Shown here one piece after another: positions 8,913-15,898 of a stretch of DNA of 51,782 bases. The notes beneath the pieces were generated by a model, which made no database searches, was not told the origin of the DNA, and saw only the letters and a list, made by a program, of their open reading frames with translations. Source of the stretch: JBGLNJ01 sp964353405 (GTDB taxonomy: Bacteria; Chloroflexota; Anaerolineae; Fen-1058); NCBI GenBank assembly GCA_964353405.1, contig CAYGWJ010000124.1:1-51782 (forward strand), given 5' to 3'. The translations under genes and the position numbers were made by a program. The number at the start of each line of letters is the position of its first letter. Within the stretch, counting starts at the first letter, position 1.

Positions 8913-10286
8913 TCATCTGACGACGCGCCGTGCCACGACCCACAGCACGGCCAGCAGCACGCCGCCCACCAGGAACGGCACGGTCGAGCCGAACGCCTGG
9001 AACAGCACGCCGCCGAACACGGGCGCCCACACATTCGCGCCGCTGAGGAATGCCGCCGAGACACCCAGCGTCCCGCCGACCTCGCTTTTGTCCACACTGC
9101 GCGTCAACATGCTGTTGATCGCCGGTTGGAGCAGGCCGCCGCCCACTGCGGCTGGAATCATGGCAACCAGAATCCACGCCAACCCCAGCCAGCCTTTGCT
9201 CGAATCATCCGGCAAAGCGACCGCGATGTTTTGCGTGGCGGGCGTCTGGTGTCCGGCCGGTGACCCGGCTCCAGCCGAGGCCTGGCGTGATGCGTTGAAC
9301 TCGGCGGTGATGCCGGCGCGCGAATACCACGGCACGGGTTGATTCGGCGTGACCGCCGTGAGGATGAGGCCGGCCGCCAGCGTGGACAGGCCCACGTTGA
9401 TGAGCCACCTGTCGCCATATTTGCGGCTCCACACGCCGATCAGCCCGCCCTGCACCGCCACGACGATGATGCCGACGAACACAAAGATCACCGCATTGCC
9501 CGAGGCATTCAAGCCCAGGCGGTTGAGCGTAAAGAGAGAGAGCAACTGCTCGAATCCGCCGAACGCAATCTGCTGCGCAAACAGCAACACGAGCAGGAAT
9601 CCGACGAGCGGCTTGCGCAGCGTCGCCATCATCGAGCTGAACGAAATCTCGGCCTTGACCTGGCCTTTGCCGCGCAGGTCCACGGGCAGCGTTTCTTCCA
9701 GCCAGAACCACGTGAGCAAAATCGAGAGCGCGGAAAAGCCCGCCGCCATGAACGCCGGGGCGTGATAGTTGTTGCCGCTGACGGCCAGCGACACAAACGC
9801 CAAGATCGGCCCGACGACAAAGCCCAGCCCGAACGCCGCGCCCAGCAAGCCGAGACCCTGCGTGCGCGTCTTTTCCGTCGTGCTGTCGGTGATGACGGCC
9901 TGCGCGGTCGAAATGTTCGCGCCCGAAATCCCGTCAATGATGCGCGAGATGAACAACAGCCACAGCGCATTGGAAAAGCCCAGCAGCACAAAGCCGATCA
10001 AGGTCCCGGCCTGGCTGACGAGCAAAATCGGCTTGCGGCCAAAGCGATCCGACAGCCGCCCCAGGAATGGCGCGCCGATGAATTGCATCACCGGATACGC
10101 CGCGCCCAGCAGCCCGATCACGGACGCATTCGCTCCGAACGACGCCGCGTACAGCGGCATGAGCGGGATGATGACCGTCAGGCCGAGCAGGTCAATCAGC
10201 ACGATCACAAAGACCGGCAGAATCTTTTTAAAGTCCAGTTTCTCATAAGATATGCTTGTCGTCGCTGCCGCTTCCACCGTTGCCAT
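8913..10286 (-). CDS. MFS drug-exporter-like transporter (TetA/TCR type, 12-14 TM)
   Basis: A 457-residue major facilitator. Motif A of the N-half is visible as GRLSDRFGRKP, with an antiporter-type GxxxGPxxG stretch in helix 5 (GLGFVVGPILAF). After helix 6 there is a charged loop, then the second half. The ATG at 10286 is chosen over an upstream in-frame start because GGGAG precedes it by 6 bases. A Gln/Ala/Gly-rich soluble insert lies between the last pairs of helices (about residues 315-360). It lies directly downstream of the tetR gene, so it is probably an efflux pump under that regulator; substrate unknown. Confidence 0.85.
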   Translation of the reverse strand: MATVEAAATTSISYEKLDFKKILPVFVIVLIDLLGLTVIIPLMPLYAASFGANASVIGLLGAAYPVMQFIGAPFLGRLSDRFGRKPILLVSQAGTLIGFVLLGFSNALWLLFISRIIDGISGANISTAQAVITDSTTEKTRTQGLGLLGAAFGLGFVVGPILAFVSLAVSGNNYHAPAFMAAGFSALSILLTWFWLEETLPVDLRGKGQVKAEISFSSMMATLRKPLVGFLLVLLFAQQIAFGGFEQLLSLFTLNRLGLNASGNAVIFVFVGIIVVAVQGGLIGVWSRKYGDRWLINVGLSTLAAGLILTAVTPNQPVPWYSRAGITAEFNASRQASAGAGSPAGHQTPATQNIAVALPDDSSKGWLGLAWILVAMIPAAVGGGLLQPAINSMLTRSVDKSEVGGTLGVSAAFLSGANVWAPVFGGVLFQAFGSTVPFLVGGVLLAVLWVVARRVVR

Positions 10287-10305
10287 ATTATTCTCCCGTA
10301 TCCTC

Positions 10306-10337
10306 TTTGACATTTGATATTTGTTATTGGGTATTTG
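10306..10337. repeat. AT-rich TCAAATATCAAAT-type repeat between tetR and exporter
   Basis: On the minus strand this spacer reads as CAAATACCCAATAACAAATA followed by TCAAATGTC. It resembles tracts at 19836-19930 and 47491-47519. It also supplies the last codons and stop of the tetR gene. Confidence 0.5.
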
Positions 10338-10920
10338 AGCTCGCTAATCCGTCGAAAAAGACATTCACCATCAAATCCCGCGCTTCACTCACCCCACCCA
10401 GCTCGTGCTCGTGCGCGGGATACAAGAACGGATACGCCATGCCGAGCAAAAGCCACGTCGCCAGTTGCACATTGACCGGCTTGAGCTCGCCCCGCTCGAC
10501 GCCGCCGAGCAGGATTTCCTCCACCTGACGGATAAACTTGGTCTGATAGGCTCGCCCGAACTCGGCGCGTACCTCCTGGCTCAGGTGTGTCATCTCCTGG
10601 TTGGCCAGCCGGATGATGGCCCGTTGGTTCGGCGCCTGATCGAAAATCGCGTGCAGCATCCCGCTGACCTGATCGCGCGTCGTCGCGCCTTGTCGTCGAG
10701 CGGCCTGGATCAGGCTGCCAAGATGGTCGAGGTTGGCGGTGAGAATCGCCAGGAACAGGGCTTCCTTGTCTTTGAAATGGTAATACAGGCCTGCTTTGGA
10801 GACGCCCACCGCTTCCGCAATCTCGCGCATCGAGATGCTGGCATAACCGCTTGCCACGAACAGGCGCGTCGCCTCTTCGATGATGCGCTCCGGCATGTCA
10901 ACGGGTTCAAGTGATGCCAT
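10324..10920 (-). CDS. TetR family transcriptional regulator
   Basis: A 198-residue TetR/AcrR regulator. The N-terminal helix-turn-helix is clear: RIIEEATRLF, then SMREIAEAVGVSKAGLYYHFKDKEALF at about residues 30-56. The C-terminal ligand domain is unassigned. It sits in the middle of the operon, between a 4-TM membrane gene (16 bases upstream) and the MFS exporter (37 bases downstream). A TetR-type palindrome lies over the operon's predicted transcription start at 12738-12755, so autoregulation with release by an unknown ligand is the simplest model (inference). Confidence 0.92.
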   Translation of the reverse strand: MASLEPVDMPERIIEEATRLFVASGYASISMREIAEAVGVSKAGLYYHFKDKEALFLAILTANLDHLGSLIQAARRQGATTRDQVSGMLHAIFDQAPNQRAIIRLANQEMTHLSQEVRAEFGRAYQTKFIRQVEEILLGGVERGELKPVNVQLATWLLLGMAYPFLYPAHEHELGGVSEARDLMVNVFFDGLASSNTQ

Positions 10921-10936
10921 TTCGCTCCCTTCAGGC

Positions 10937-11374
10937 TCACCTCAAGTTGTGCCGCAGCTTGAGATCGCGCACGCGCAGGCAGATGCCGCTCAAGCGCCCT
11001 ATCATCAGCCCCAGGATCACGCACATACTTACATCGGCCCAGATCGTCATGCCAGGTACCTTGCCCGTGATAGCCTTGGCAATAACCAGGAGCAGGATCA
11101 GGGCAAAGTAGGTGCGGTCAAAAGACAGGGTAATGTGTCGCGAGGCCAGGTGCACCTGCATCGGCACAAACTGCCGCATCCAAAAGCCAACCGCCAGGCA
11201 GGGGATCAAGACCAGTAGCGCCCACGACCCGTGAAACGTTCCGAGGGTCATGTCCCGAACGAGTGACACGGAAAAAAGTGCGCCGAACACGGCCAGGATG
11301 CCGGTGCGTATCCAAAGTTTGGCGCGGCTTTTGCTCATGGTCGGCGGCACGGACTGTGTATCGGTGATGATCAT
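10937..11374 (-). CDS. Four-TM integral membrane protein of unknown function
   Basis: A 145-residue protein with four hydrophobic segments (about residues 22-42, 50-66, 85-105 and 110-128). I do not recognise the family; the layout is loosely like CcdC/DUF1453 membrane proteins. The start ATG at 11374 has AGAGGT about 5 bases upstream. It is co-directional with the TetR operon, 16 bases before tetR. Confidence 0.65.
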   Translation of the reverse strand: MIITDTQSVPPTMSKSRAKLWIRTGILAVFGALFSVSLVRDMTLGTFHGSWALLVLIPCLAVGFWMRQFVPMQVHLASRHITLSFDRTYFALILLLVIAKAITGKVPGMTIWADVSMCVILGLMIGRLSGICLRVRDLKLRHNLR

Positions 11375-11389
11375 GCGTACCTCTTTCGC

Positions 11390-11839
11390 TTAACCAAGCC
11401 GGAACAACGGGCGGCTCCACGGAATGGCAAACAAGATCGCCAGCGTCGCCAGCCCGAACAGGATTGCCGCCATGCGATGCTTGGCTGTAGCTTCCGTGGC
11501 TTTCTTGGACAGCGCGCGCCCCACATGGCCCAGCACCACCGCAACGACCATGTACAGGCTGTGCTCGATGGTAAAGAAGCGCAGAGTGCCATCCGACATG
11601 GCCGCACCAAAATTCTTGAACGCCGCTTGCGTGATGGGGCTGAGAAATATGTACAGGATCAGCCCGAGCAGCATCTGAACATCCAGGCTGGTCGAAAAGA
11701 GCAGGCCCAGTTGATCGTCGAGCCTGGCCCAGTCCTTCTTGCCGAGCCAACCGTAGAACGCGCGCGCCACGGCGACGACCGCCGCAATCGCCACGATCCA
11801 GCGCACCCACGAATGTAAGAATAGTACGACCGGATACAT
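11390..11839 (-). CDS. Four-TM membrane protein with conserved-looking histidines (possible b-type cytochrome-like)
   Basis: A 149-residue protein with four membrane segments. Histidines 9, 93, 105 and 121 lie at or near helix ends (LHSWVRW, IEHSLYM, VLGHVGR, AKHRMAA), a spacing that would suit bis-histidine heme ligation, but no known cytochrome signature is complete. I recall similar unannotated proteins in Chloroflexota. The start ATG at 11839 has a perfect GGAGGAAT. Third-last membrane gene before tetR in the operon. Confidence 0.65.
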   Translation of the reverse strand: MYPVVLFLHSWVRWIVAIAAVVAVARAFYGWLGKKDWARLDDQLGLLFSTSLDVQMLLGLILYIFLSPITQAAFKNFGAAMSDGTLRFFTIEHSLYMVVAVVLGHVGRALSKKATEATAKHRMAAILFGLATLAILFAIPWSRPLFRLG

Positions 11840-11895
11840 TGGAATTCCTCCTTATCAACGACCGCCGATGCGTCATCGGCGGTCACGGTTAGTGA

Positions 11896-12606
11896 TCACA
11901 CCGTGGCGACTTGCAGCGAGGCCGGGCGGCCATAGAGCGCGCGGTAGGCCAGGAACGCCACGGCCAGGTATGCCATCGTCTTGGGGATCATCAACATGCC
12001 CAAAATCGGCACTTTTGTCGCCCAAAAGATGACGGGCGTGTAGCACGCATACGACACCAAGATAGCCGCGCCGATCCACTTGAAAGTGTTGTCCTGCGTC
12101 GCAAGTGCATCCCGCAAGATCAGGAACATCACGCCGATACCTTGTACCAGCAGCGGCAGATTGCGATAGATGCCCCACGGCTCGACCGGATTTACGTGTG
12201 CCCACTCGTTTTGAGGCAACGCCATCATCACCAACCGTACCGCCGCCGCCGCAAGCAGCAAGTACTCGAACCAGCCATATTTCTTGTCGAAGCGGATGCG
12301 CCAGATGTCGAGCATCAGCGCGTAAAAGAGCGTGACGGTATATGCCGTCGCGAGTGCTCCCAGTCCGACCAGCAGCGGGTGCGCTTCAAGCCCGCCCAGC
12401 GCATACGCTACCACGCGGAAACCCACGTGCCCCGTGTCTCCCAGCGCGAGTAGTGCAAACGCCCACAGGATGCGCCTGGCGACCGGCGCATTTTCTAAAG
12501 AGACGATGGACTGCCGGCGCGCCATCGCGATCACCAGTCCCCACACGACCATCAGGTACGTCACATTGAACGAAACCTCGATCCACATTCGAACATTGTC
12601 TGGCAT
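11896..12606 (-). CDS. Seven-TM membrane protein of unknown function
   Basis: A 236-residue protein with about seven hydrophobic helices and short polar loops; no family recognised. The ATG at 12606 is preferred over a GTG at 12615 because AAAGG lies about 7 bases before the ATG. First long gene of the TetR operon, with 56 bases before the four-histidine gene. Whether it is an exporter accessory, a sensor or a redox partner cannot be told from sequence. Confidence 0.65.
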   Translation of the reverse strand: MPDNVRMWIEVSFNVTYLMVVWGLVIAMARRQSIVSLENAPVARRILWAFALLALGDTGHVGFRVVAYALGGLEAHPLLVGLGALATAYTVTLFYALMLDIWRIRFDKKYGWFEYLLLAAAAVRLVMMALPQNEWAHVNPVEPWGIYRNLPLLVQGIGVMFLILRDALATQDNTFKWIGAAILVSYACYTPVIFWATKVPILGMLMIPKTMAYLAVAFLAYRALYGRPASLQVATV

Positions 12607-12628
12607 GGTATGCACCTTTGTGTGAATG

Positions 12629-12712
12629 TTATTGAGCTGCCAGTGCGGCTTGGGCGTGTTCGTTGCGCTGAACCGTCGCCTGTTCTTCGGCGCGGCCTTT
12701 GTTGTCTGTCAT
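12629..12712 (-). CDS. Possible 27-residue leader or small protein
   Basis: A short frame starts at ATG 12712 with AGGTGA 8 bases upstream and ends at TAA 12629, 22 bases before the next start. The product is hydrophilic, rich in Gln, Ala and Glu (MTDNKGRAEEQA... to ...AALAAQ). It is the first possible reading frame after the operon promoter. Could be a real small protein, a translational leader, or chance. Confidence 0.4.
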   Translation of the reverse strand: MTDNKGRAEEQATVQRNEHAQAALAAQ

Positions 12713-12737
12713 TCGTTATGTCACCTATAGTATAGTT

Positions 12738-12755
12738 ACTGACCGGTCGGTCAGT
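12738..12755. promoter_or_regulatory. TetR-type operator palindrome
   Basis: ACTGACCGGTCGGTCAGT: two perfect 8-base arms around a 2-base centre, in the style of TetR/AcrR operators. It begins 7 bases after the -10 box and therefore covers the expected transcription start, so binding would block initiation. Confidence 0.8.
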
Positions 12756-12762
12756 TTTCTTG

Positions 12763-12791
12763 ATTATAGTACGGGATGAGCGGTTTGTCAA
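12763..12791 (-). promoter_or_regulatory. Consensus sigma-70 promoter of the TetR operon
   Basis: On the minus strand a perfect -35 TTGACA (12791-12786) is followed after exactly 17 bases by a perfect -10 TATAAT (12768-12763). Confidence 0.88.
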
Positions 12792-12803
12792 GGGTAGTTG
12801 CCT

Positions 12804-12893
12804 GGTGATTACCCACAAGTAGGTGGAGTCCTCAACAAGTTGAGGCAGAGGCCCGAACAAGTTCGGGAGTCCGATAAGATGTGGGTAATCACC
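12804..12893. ncRNA. Structured intergenic element, candidate three-way-junction RNA or mobile palindrome
   Basis: A 13-base outer stem (GGTGATTACCCAC at 12804-12816 with its exact complement at 12881-12893) encloses two perfect hairpins, CTCAACAAGTTGAG at 12831-12844 and CCCGAACAAGTTCGGG at 12852-12867, which share the core AACAAGTT. The whole folds as a three-way junction on either strand. It lies between glnA and the TetR promoter. It could be a small RNA, an mRNA 3' element or a REP/MITE-like repeat. Confidence 0.45.
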
Positions 12894-12919
12894 AATAGTT
12901 GAGCGGGAGGTTTAAATCA

Positions 12920-12949
12920 ACTTGCCGAAAGCGAGGGCCTTCGGCAAGT
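12920..12949 (-). terminator. Hairpin after glnA, possible weak terminator
   Basis: ACTTGCCGAA at 12920-12929 pairs perfectly with TTCGGCAAGT at 12940-12949 (10-base stem, 10-base loop). On the glnA strand it is followed by TTGATTT, a poor U-tract. Confidence 0.45.
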
Positions 12950-12974
12950 CGAAACAGCGTGTGCCAAGTGCCTG

Positions 12975-14315
12975 TCAATACACTGGCAAGTACCGCTCCA
13001 ACTCCCACTGGCTCACGTATATGCGATACTCATCCCACTCTTGTACCCGGCCTTCCACGTAGCGGTCAAAGAGGTGGTCGCCCAGCGTAGTCCTGACCAG
13101 CTCACTGCTCTTGAGCTCTTCGATAGCTTCTCCTAACGAGCCGGGCATGGCCTTGAGCCGCGCCAGCGATGCCTCGTCGAGGTGGTAGAGATCTTCCTCA
13201 TTTGCCGCCGGTACAGGCACATCGTTCTTGATGCCATCCAGCCCGGCCATCAGCATCACGGCAAACGCCAGGTACGGATTGGCGCTGGGATCGGGACAGC
13301 GCAGCTCGATGCGCGTCGCCGTCGCCACACGGCCCGGGCTGACCTTGGGGATGCGGATGAGGGCCGAGCGGTTGGTGCGCGCCCAACTGAGATAGACGGG
13401 CGCTTCGTAGCCGGGCACCAGGCGCTTGTAGCTGTTGACCAGCGGCGCAATCACCGCCGAGATGCTGCGAGCGTGCTTGAGCTGTCCGGCGATATATTGC
13501 TTGGCAACGTTGCTCAGGCCATACTCGTCGTTCGGATCGGCAAACACGTTCTTGCCGTTGCTCCACAGACTCTGGTGGGTGTGCATCCCGTTGCCGTTGA
13601 TGCCTGCCACCGGCTTGGGCATGAAGGTGGCGTACAGGCCGTTGCGCTGGGCAATCGCCTTGAGCGTGAGGCGCAGCGTCACGGCGTTATCGGCCGTGCG
13701 CAGGGCCTTGTCGTATTTAAAGTCAATCTCGTGCTGGCCCACGGCCACTTCGTGGTGCAGCGCTTCCACGGTGATGCCAAAGGCTTTCAGCGCCGTGACC
13801 ATCTGCCGCCGGACCGAGTGAGCCAGATCGGTGCTCACGTCAAAGTAGCTGGCCTGGTCGTGCGGGACGAGCGGAAAGAGCGATCCATCGGGCTGGGGCT
13901 TGAACAAAAAGAATTCCAGCTCCGGGCCGGTAAAGAACTCATAGCCCATCTGGGCTGCTTCAGCCAGCGCGCGCTTGAGCACGTTGCGCGGGTCGCCGGG
14001 GAACGGCTCGCCGGTGAGCAGATGCACGTCGCAGATCACGCGCGCGGTCGGCACGTCGGTGTCCCACGGGATCACGGCGAATGTGTCGAGGTCAGGGTGG
14101 AGCAGCATGTCGCTTTCGGCGATGCGGGCAAAGCCCTGGACGGACGAGCCGTCAAACCACGCGCCGTGGTCGAGGACTTCTTTCCACATGTCCACCGGGA
14201 TGCCGACGCTTTTCACCATGCCCATAATGTCGGTGAATTGCAGATTGACGAATTTGATTCCGGCGGTCCGGATGATTTCTTCCACACGCTCGATTTGAGC
14301 CAGGTCGCGGTCCAT
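12975..14315 (-). CDS. glnA: Glutamine synthetase, type I (short GSI-alpha-like)
   Basis: A 446-residue glutamine synthetase (glutamate + ammonia + ATP to glutamine). Signatures seen: the N-terminal beta-Grasp region FVNLQFTDIMG, DGSSVQGF, the catalytic-domain GPELEFFLF, HHEVAVGQHEIDF, NGNGMHTHQSL, and RIPKVSPGRVATATRIELRCPDPSANPYLAF. The length fits the alpha subtype, which normally lacks adenylylation control. The start ATG at 14315 carries AGGAGG; the in-frame extension further upstream is not used, because it would run through the promoter. It is transcribed alone, divergently from an MFS gene. Confidence 0.95.
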   Translation of the reverse strand: MDRDLAQIERVEEIIRTAGIKFVNLQFTDIMGMVKSVGIPVDMWKEVLDHGAWFDGSSVQGFARIAESDMLLHPDLDTFAVIPWDTDVPTARVICDVHLLTGEPFPGDPRNVLKRALAEAAQMGYEFFTGPELEFFLFKPQPDGSLFPLVPHDQASYFDVSTDLAHSVRRQMVTALKAFGITVEALHHEVAVGQHEIDFKYDKALRTADNAVTLRLTLKAIAQRNGLYATFMPKPVAGINGNGMHTHQSLWSNGKNVFADPNDEYGLSNVAKQYIAGQLKHARSISAVIAPLVNSYKRLVPGYEAPVYLSWARTNRSALIRIPKVSPGRVATATRIELRCPDPSANPYLAFAVMLMAGLDGIKNDVPVPAANEEDLYHLDEASLARLKAMPGSLGEAIEELKSSELVRTTLGDHLFDRYVEGRVQEWDEYRIYVSQWELERYLPVY

Positions 14316-14361
14316 AGAATACCTCCTAAAAATGTAAACTGACTGGCGGCACAATGGGCCG

Positions 14362-14370
14362 AGTATACCA
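14362..14370 (-). promoter_or_regulatory. glnA: Extended -10 promoter of glnA
   Basis: On the minus strand TGGTATACT (TGn plus a 5-of-6 -10 box) lies about 47 bases before the glnA start. No strong -35 is visible, as is common for extended -10 promoters. Confidence 0.5.
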
Positions 14371-14409
14371 GAAACCGCGCAGATGGGATACCCGGCGGCG
14401 ACCACGGGC

Positions 14410-14430
14410 GGGCGACCACAAGGGTCGCCC
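14410..14430. repeat. REP-like palindrome GGGCGACC/GGTCGCCC
   Basis: An 8-base stem (14410-14417 with 14423-14430) around ACAAG. Similar GGCGACC palindromes are common intergenic repeats in this kind of genome. It lies midway between the divergent glnA and MFS promoters, so an operator role cannot be excluded. Confidence 0.5.
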
Positions 14431-14445
14431 CGACGTTGCCGGGTG

Positions 14446-14451
14446 TATAAT
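14446..14451 (+). promoter_or_regulatory. -10 box upstream of the MFS gene
   Basis: A perfect TATAAT 63 bases before the start codon at 14515; the -35 region is weak. Confidence 0.4.
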
Positions 14452-14514
14452 AGGCCATTGTTCTGCGACATCCATGAAGGGTAGGGTGACGCAAATCCAC
14501 ACCGAGGGAGATGA

Positions 14515-15591
14515 ATGAGTTCGACGACGACGACTTTTACGCGGCCTGCGAGCGCCAACAAGCTGGCCCAGACCGCTATTTATTATGCGGCCTTTATTGC
14601 CCTGGGATTGGCTTCGGCCTCGCTGGGGCCGACGCTGGGCGGCCTGGCTCAACACACGCACACTCGCCTGAGCGAGATCAGTTTCATCTTTTCTGCCCGT
14701 GCGTTGGGCTATCTGATTGGATCGTTTGTGGGAGGGCGCGTATATGACCGTTGGCCCGGGCATGTTGTCATGGTGGGTGTGTTCGTCGTGATGGCGGCCA
14801 TGTTGGCGCTCGCGCCGGTGATCCCGCTGCTGTGGCTGTTGACGGCGGTCTTGCTGGTGCTGGGCATGGGCGAAGGCGCGATGGACGTGGGGGGCAATAC
14901 GCTCTTGATGTGGGTGCATCGCAGCGAGGTAGGCCCGTTCATGAACGGGTTGCATTTTTCCTGGGGTGTGGGCGCGTTCCTCTCACCCATCATCGTCGCT
15001 CAGGCGGTGTTGATCAGCGGCGACATCACCTGGGCCTATTGGATGCTGGCTGTGTTGATGTTGCCCGTCGTCATTGGATTGTTGCGCTTGCCCAGCCCGG
15101 TGGCTCAAGCCAACCGCCACGTGAGCGAACCCGGGCGGGTCAATCACGTCCTGCTGGTGGTCCTGATCGCCATGTTCCTTTTCCTTTACGTGGGCGCGGA
15201 AGGCAGTCTGGGCGGATGGATTTTCACTTACACGGTGGCTTTGCGCTTGAGCAGTGAAACCGCCGCCGCCTATCTGACTTCGGCCTTTTGGGGCGCGCTC
15301 ACGGCAGGGCGGCTGCTGGCGATTCCCATCGCGGCGCGCTTGCGGCCACGTTCAGTTTTGTTGATGGATCTGGCCGGCTGTTTGGTGAGCATGGGCATCA
15401 TCTTGCTGTGGCCCACATCGCTGGTCGCGGTCTGGGTGGGAGCCATTGGGACCGGCCTGGCGATGGCTTCGATTTTTCCCACGACACTTTCGCTGGCTGA
15501 AAGCCGCCTGCACATCACCGGGCAGATTACAAGCTGGTTCTTTGTCGGCGCCAGCCTGGGCGGCATGACCGTGCCGTGGATCATCGGGTAG
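14515..15591 (+). CDS. MFS transporter, cut short by an in-frame amber codon
   Basis: A 358-residue major-facilitator protein with about ten predicted helices; GRVYDRWPGH after helix 2 is a degenerate motif A, and MGEGAMDVGGNTLLMW resembles the sugar/FucP-like branch. Start: ATG 14515 with GAGGGAG upstream. The frame stops at TAG 15589-15591 after MTVPWIIG, in what should be a membrane helix, and the same frame then continues for 40 sensible codons to 15714. The protein as translated would lack its last one to two helices, so it is either a young pseudogene, a read-through gene or a sequencing error. Confidence 0.8.
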   Translation: MSSTTTTFTRPASANKLAQTAIYYAAFIALGLASASLGPTLGGLAQHTHTRLSEISFIFSARALGYLIGSFVGGRVYDRWPGHVVMVGVFVVMAAMLALAPVIPLLWLLTAVLLVLGMGEGAMDVGGNTLLMWVHRSEVGPFMNGLHFSWGVGAFLSPIIVAQAVLISGDITWAYWMLAVLMLPVVIGLLRLPSPVAQANRHVSEPGRVNHVLLVVLIAMFLFLYVGAEGSLGGWIFTYTVALRLSSETAAAYLTSAFWGALTAGRLLAIPIAARLRPRSVLLMDLAGCLVSMGIILLWPTSLVAVWVGAIGTGLAMASIFPTTLSLAESRLHITGQITSWFFVGASLGGMTVPWIIG

Positions 15592-15714
15592 CTCTTTGAA
15601 CCGGTTGGCGCCTACGCCACCATGGTGACGATCACGGCGGCCATCGTGCTGATGGCGGGCGTGTTTGTGGCGATGATGCTGGCGGCGCGCAAGGCTATAG
15701 CAGAACCTGGATAA
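15589..15714 (+). pseudogene. In-frame C-terminal remainder of the MFS gene after the amber codon
   Basis: After TAG the same frame reads LFEPVGAYATMV, then a hydrophobic helix rich in Ala, Val and Met, and ends at TAA 15712-15714. A single C-to-T change (CAG to TAG) would account for the stop. The intact gene would be 399 residues, normal for the family. Confidence 0.7.
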
Positions 15715-15782
15715 GACACGCAGGCCGTGGAAATGAACCCGGCGGCCTTGATTATTGCGCTGTGCTGGTGGGTCGCATGGTG

Positions 15783-15788
15783 TATAAT
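15783..15788 (+). promoter_or_regulatory. -10 box upstream of the lipid kinase operon
   Basis: A TATAAT about 107 bases before the lipid kinase start and 26 before a possible small ORF; no clear -35. Confidence 0.35.
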
Positions 15789-15814
15789 AGGGCTGCCCAG
15801 TTGGCACTTGGGAT

Positions 15815-15898
15815 GTGTGGGGATTGTGTTCCAGCCATGAGCGGTTTGTGGACAAGCTCCTGGCAGATGCCGAGATTGAGGAATTCATTTCAAAATGA
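15815..15898 (+). CDS. Possible small ORF coupled to the lipid kinase gene
   Basis: A 27-codon frame from GTG 15815 to TGA 15896-15898, whose stop overlaps the kinase start as ATGA. The product end, ERFVDKLLADAEIEEFISK, looks like an amphipathic helix rather than random sequence. It could be the tail of a decayed gene or a coupling leader. Confidence 0.3.
   Translation: MWGLCSSHERFVDKLLADAEIEEFISK

Noticed and set aside
13182..14342. 386-codon plus-strand frame over glnA
   Set aside because: Antisense shadow of glutamine synthetase with no recognisable motif.
14316..14561. N-terminal extension of glutamine synthetase
   Set aside because: It would run through the palindrome and the divergent promoter; the ATG at 14315 has AGGAGG and matches the family start.
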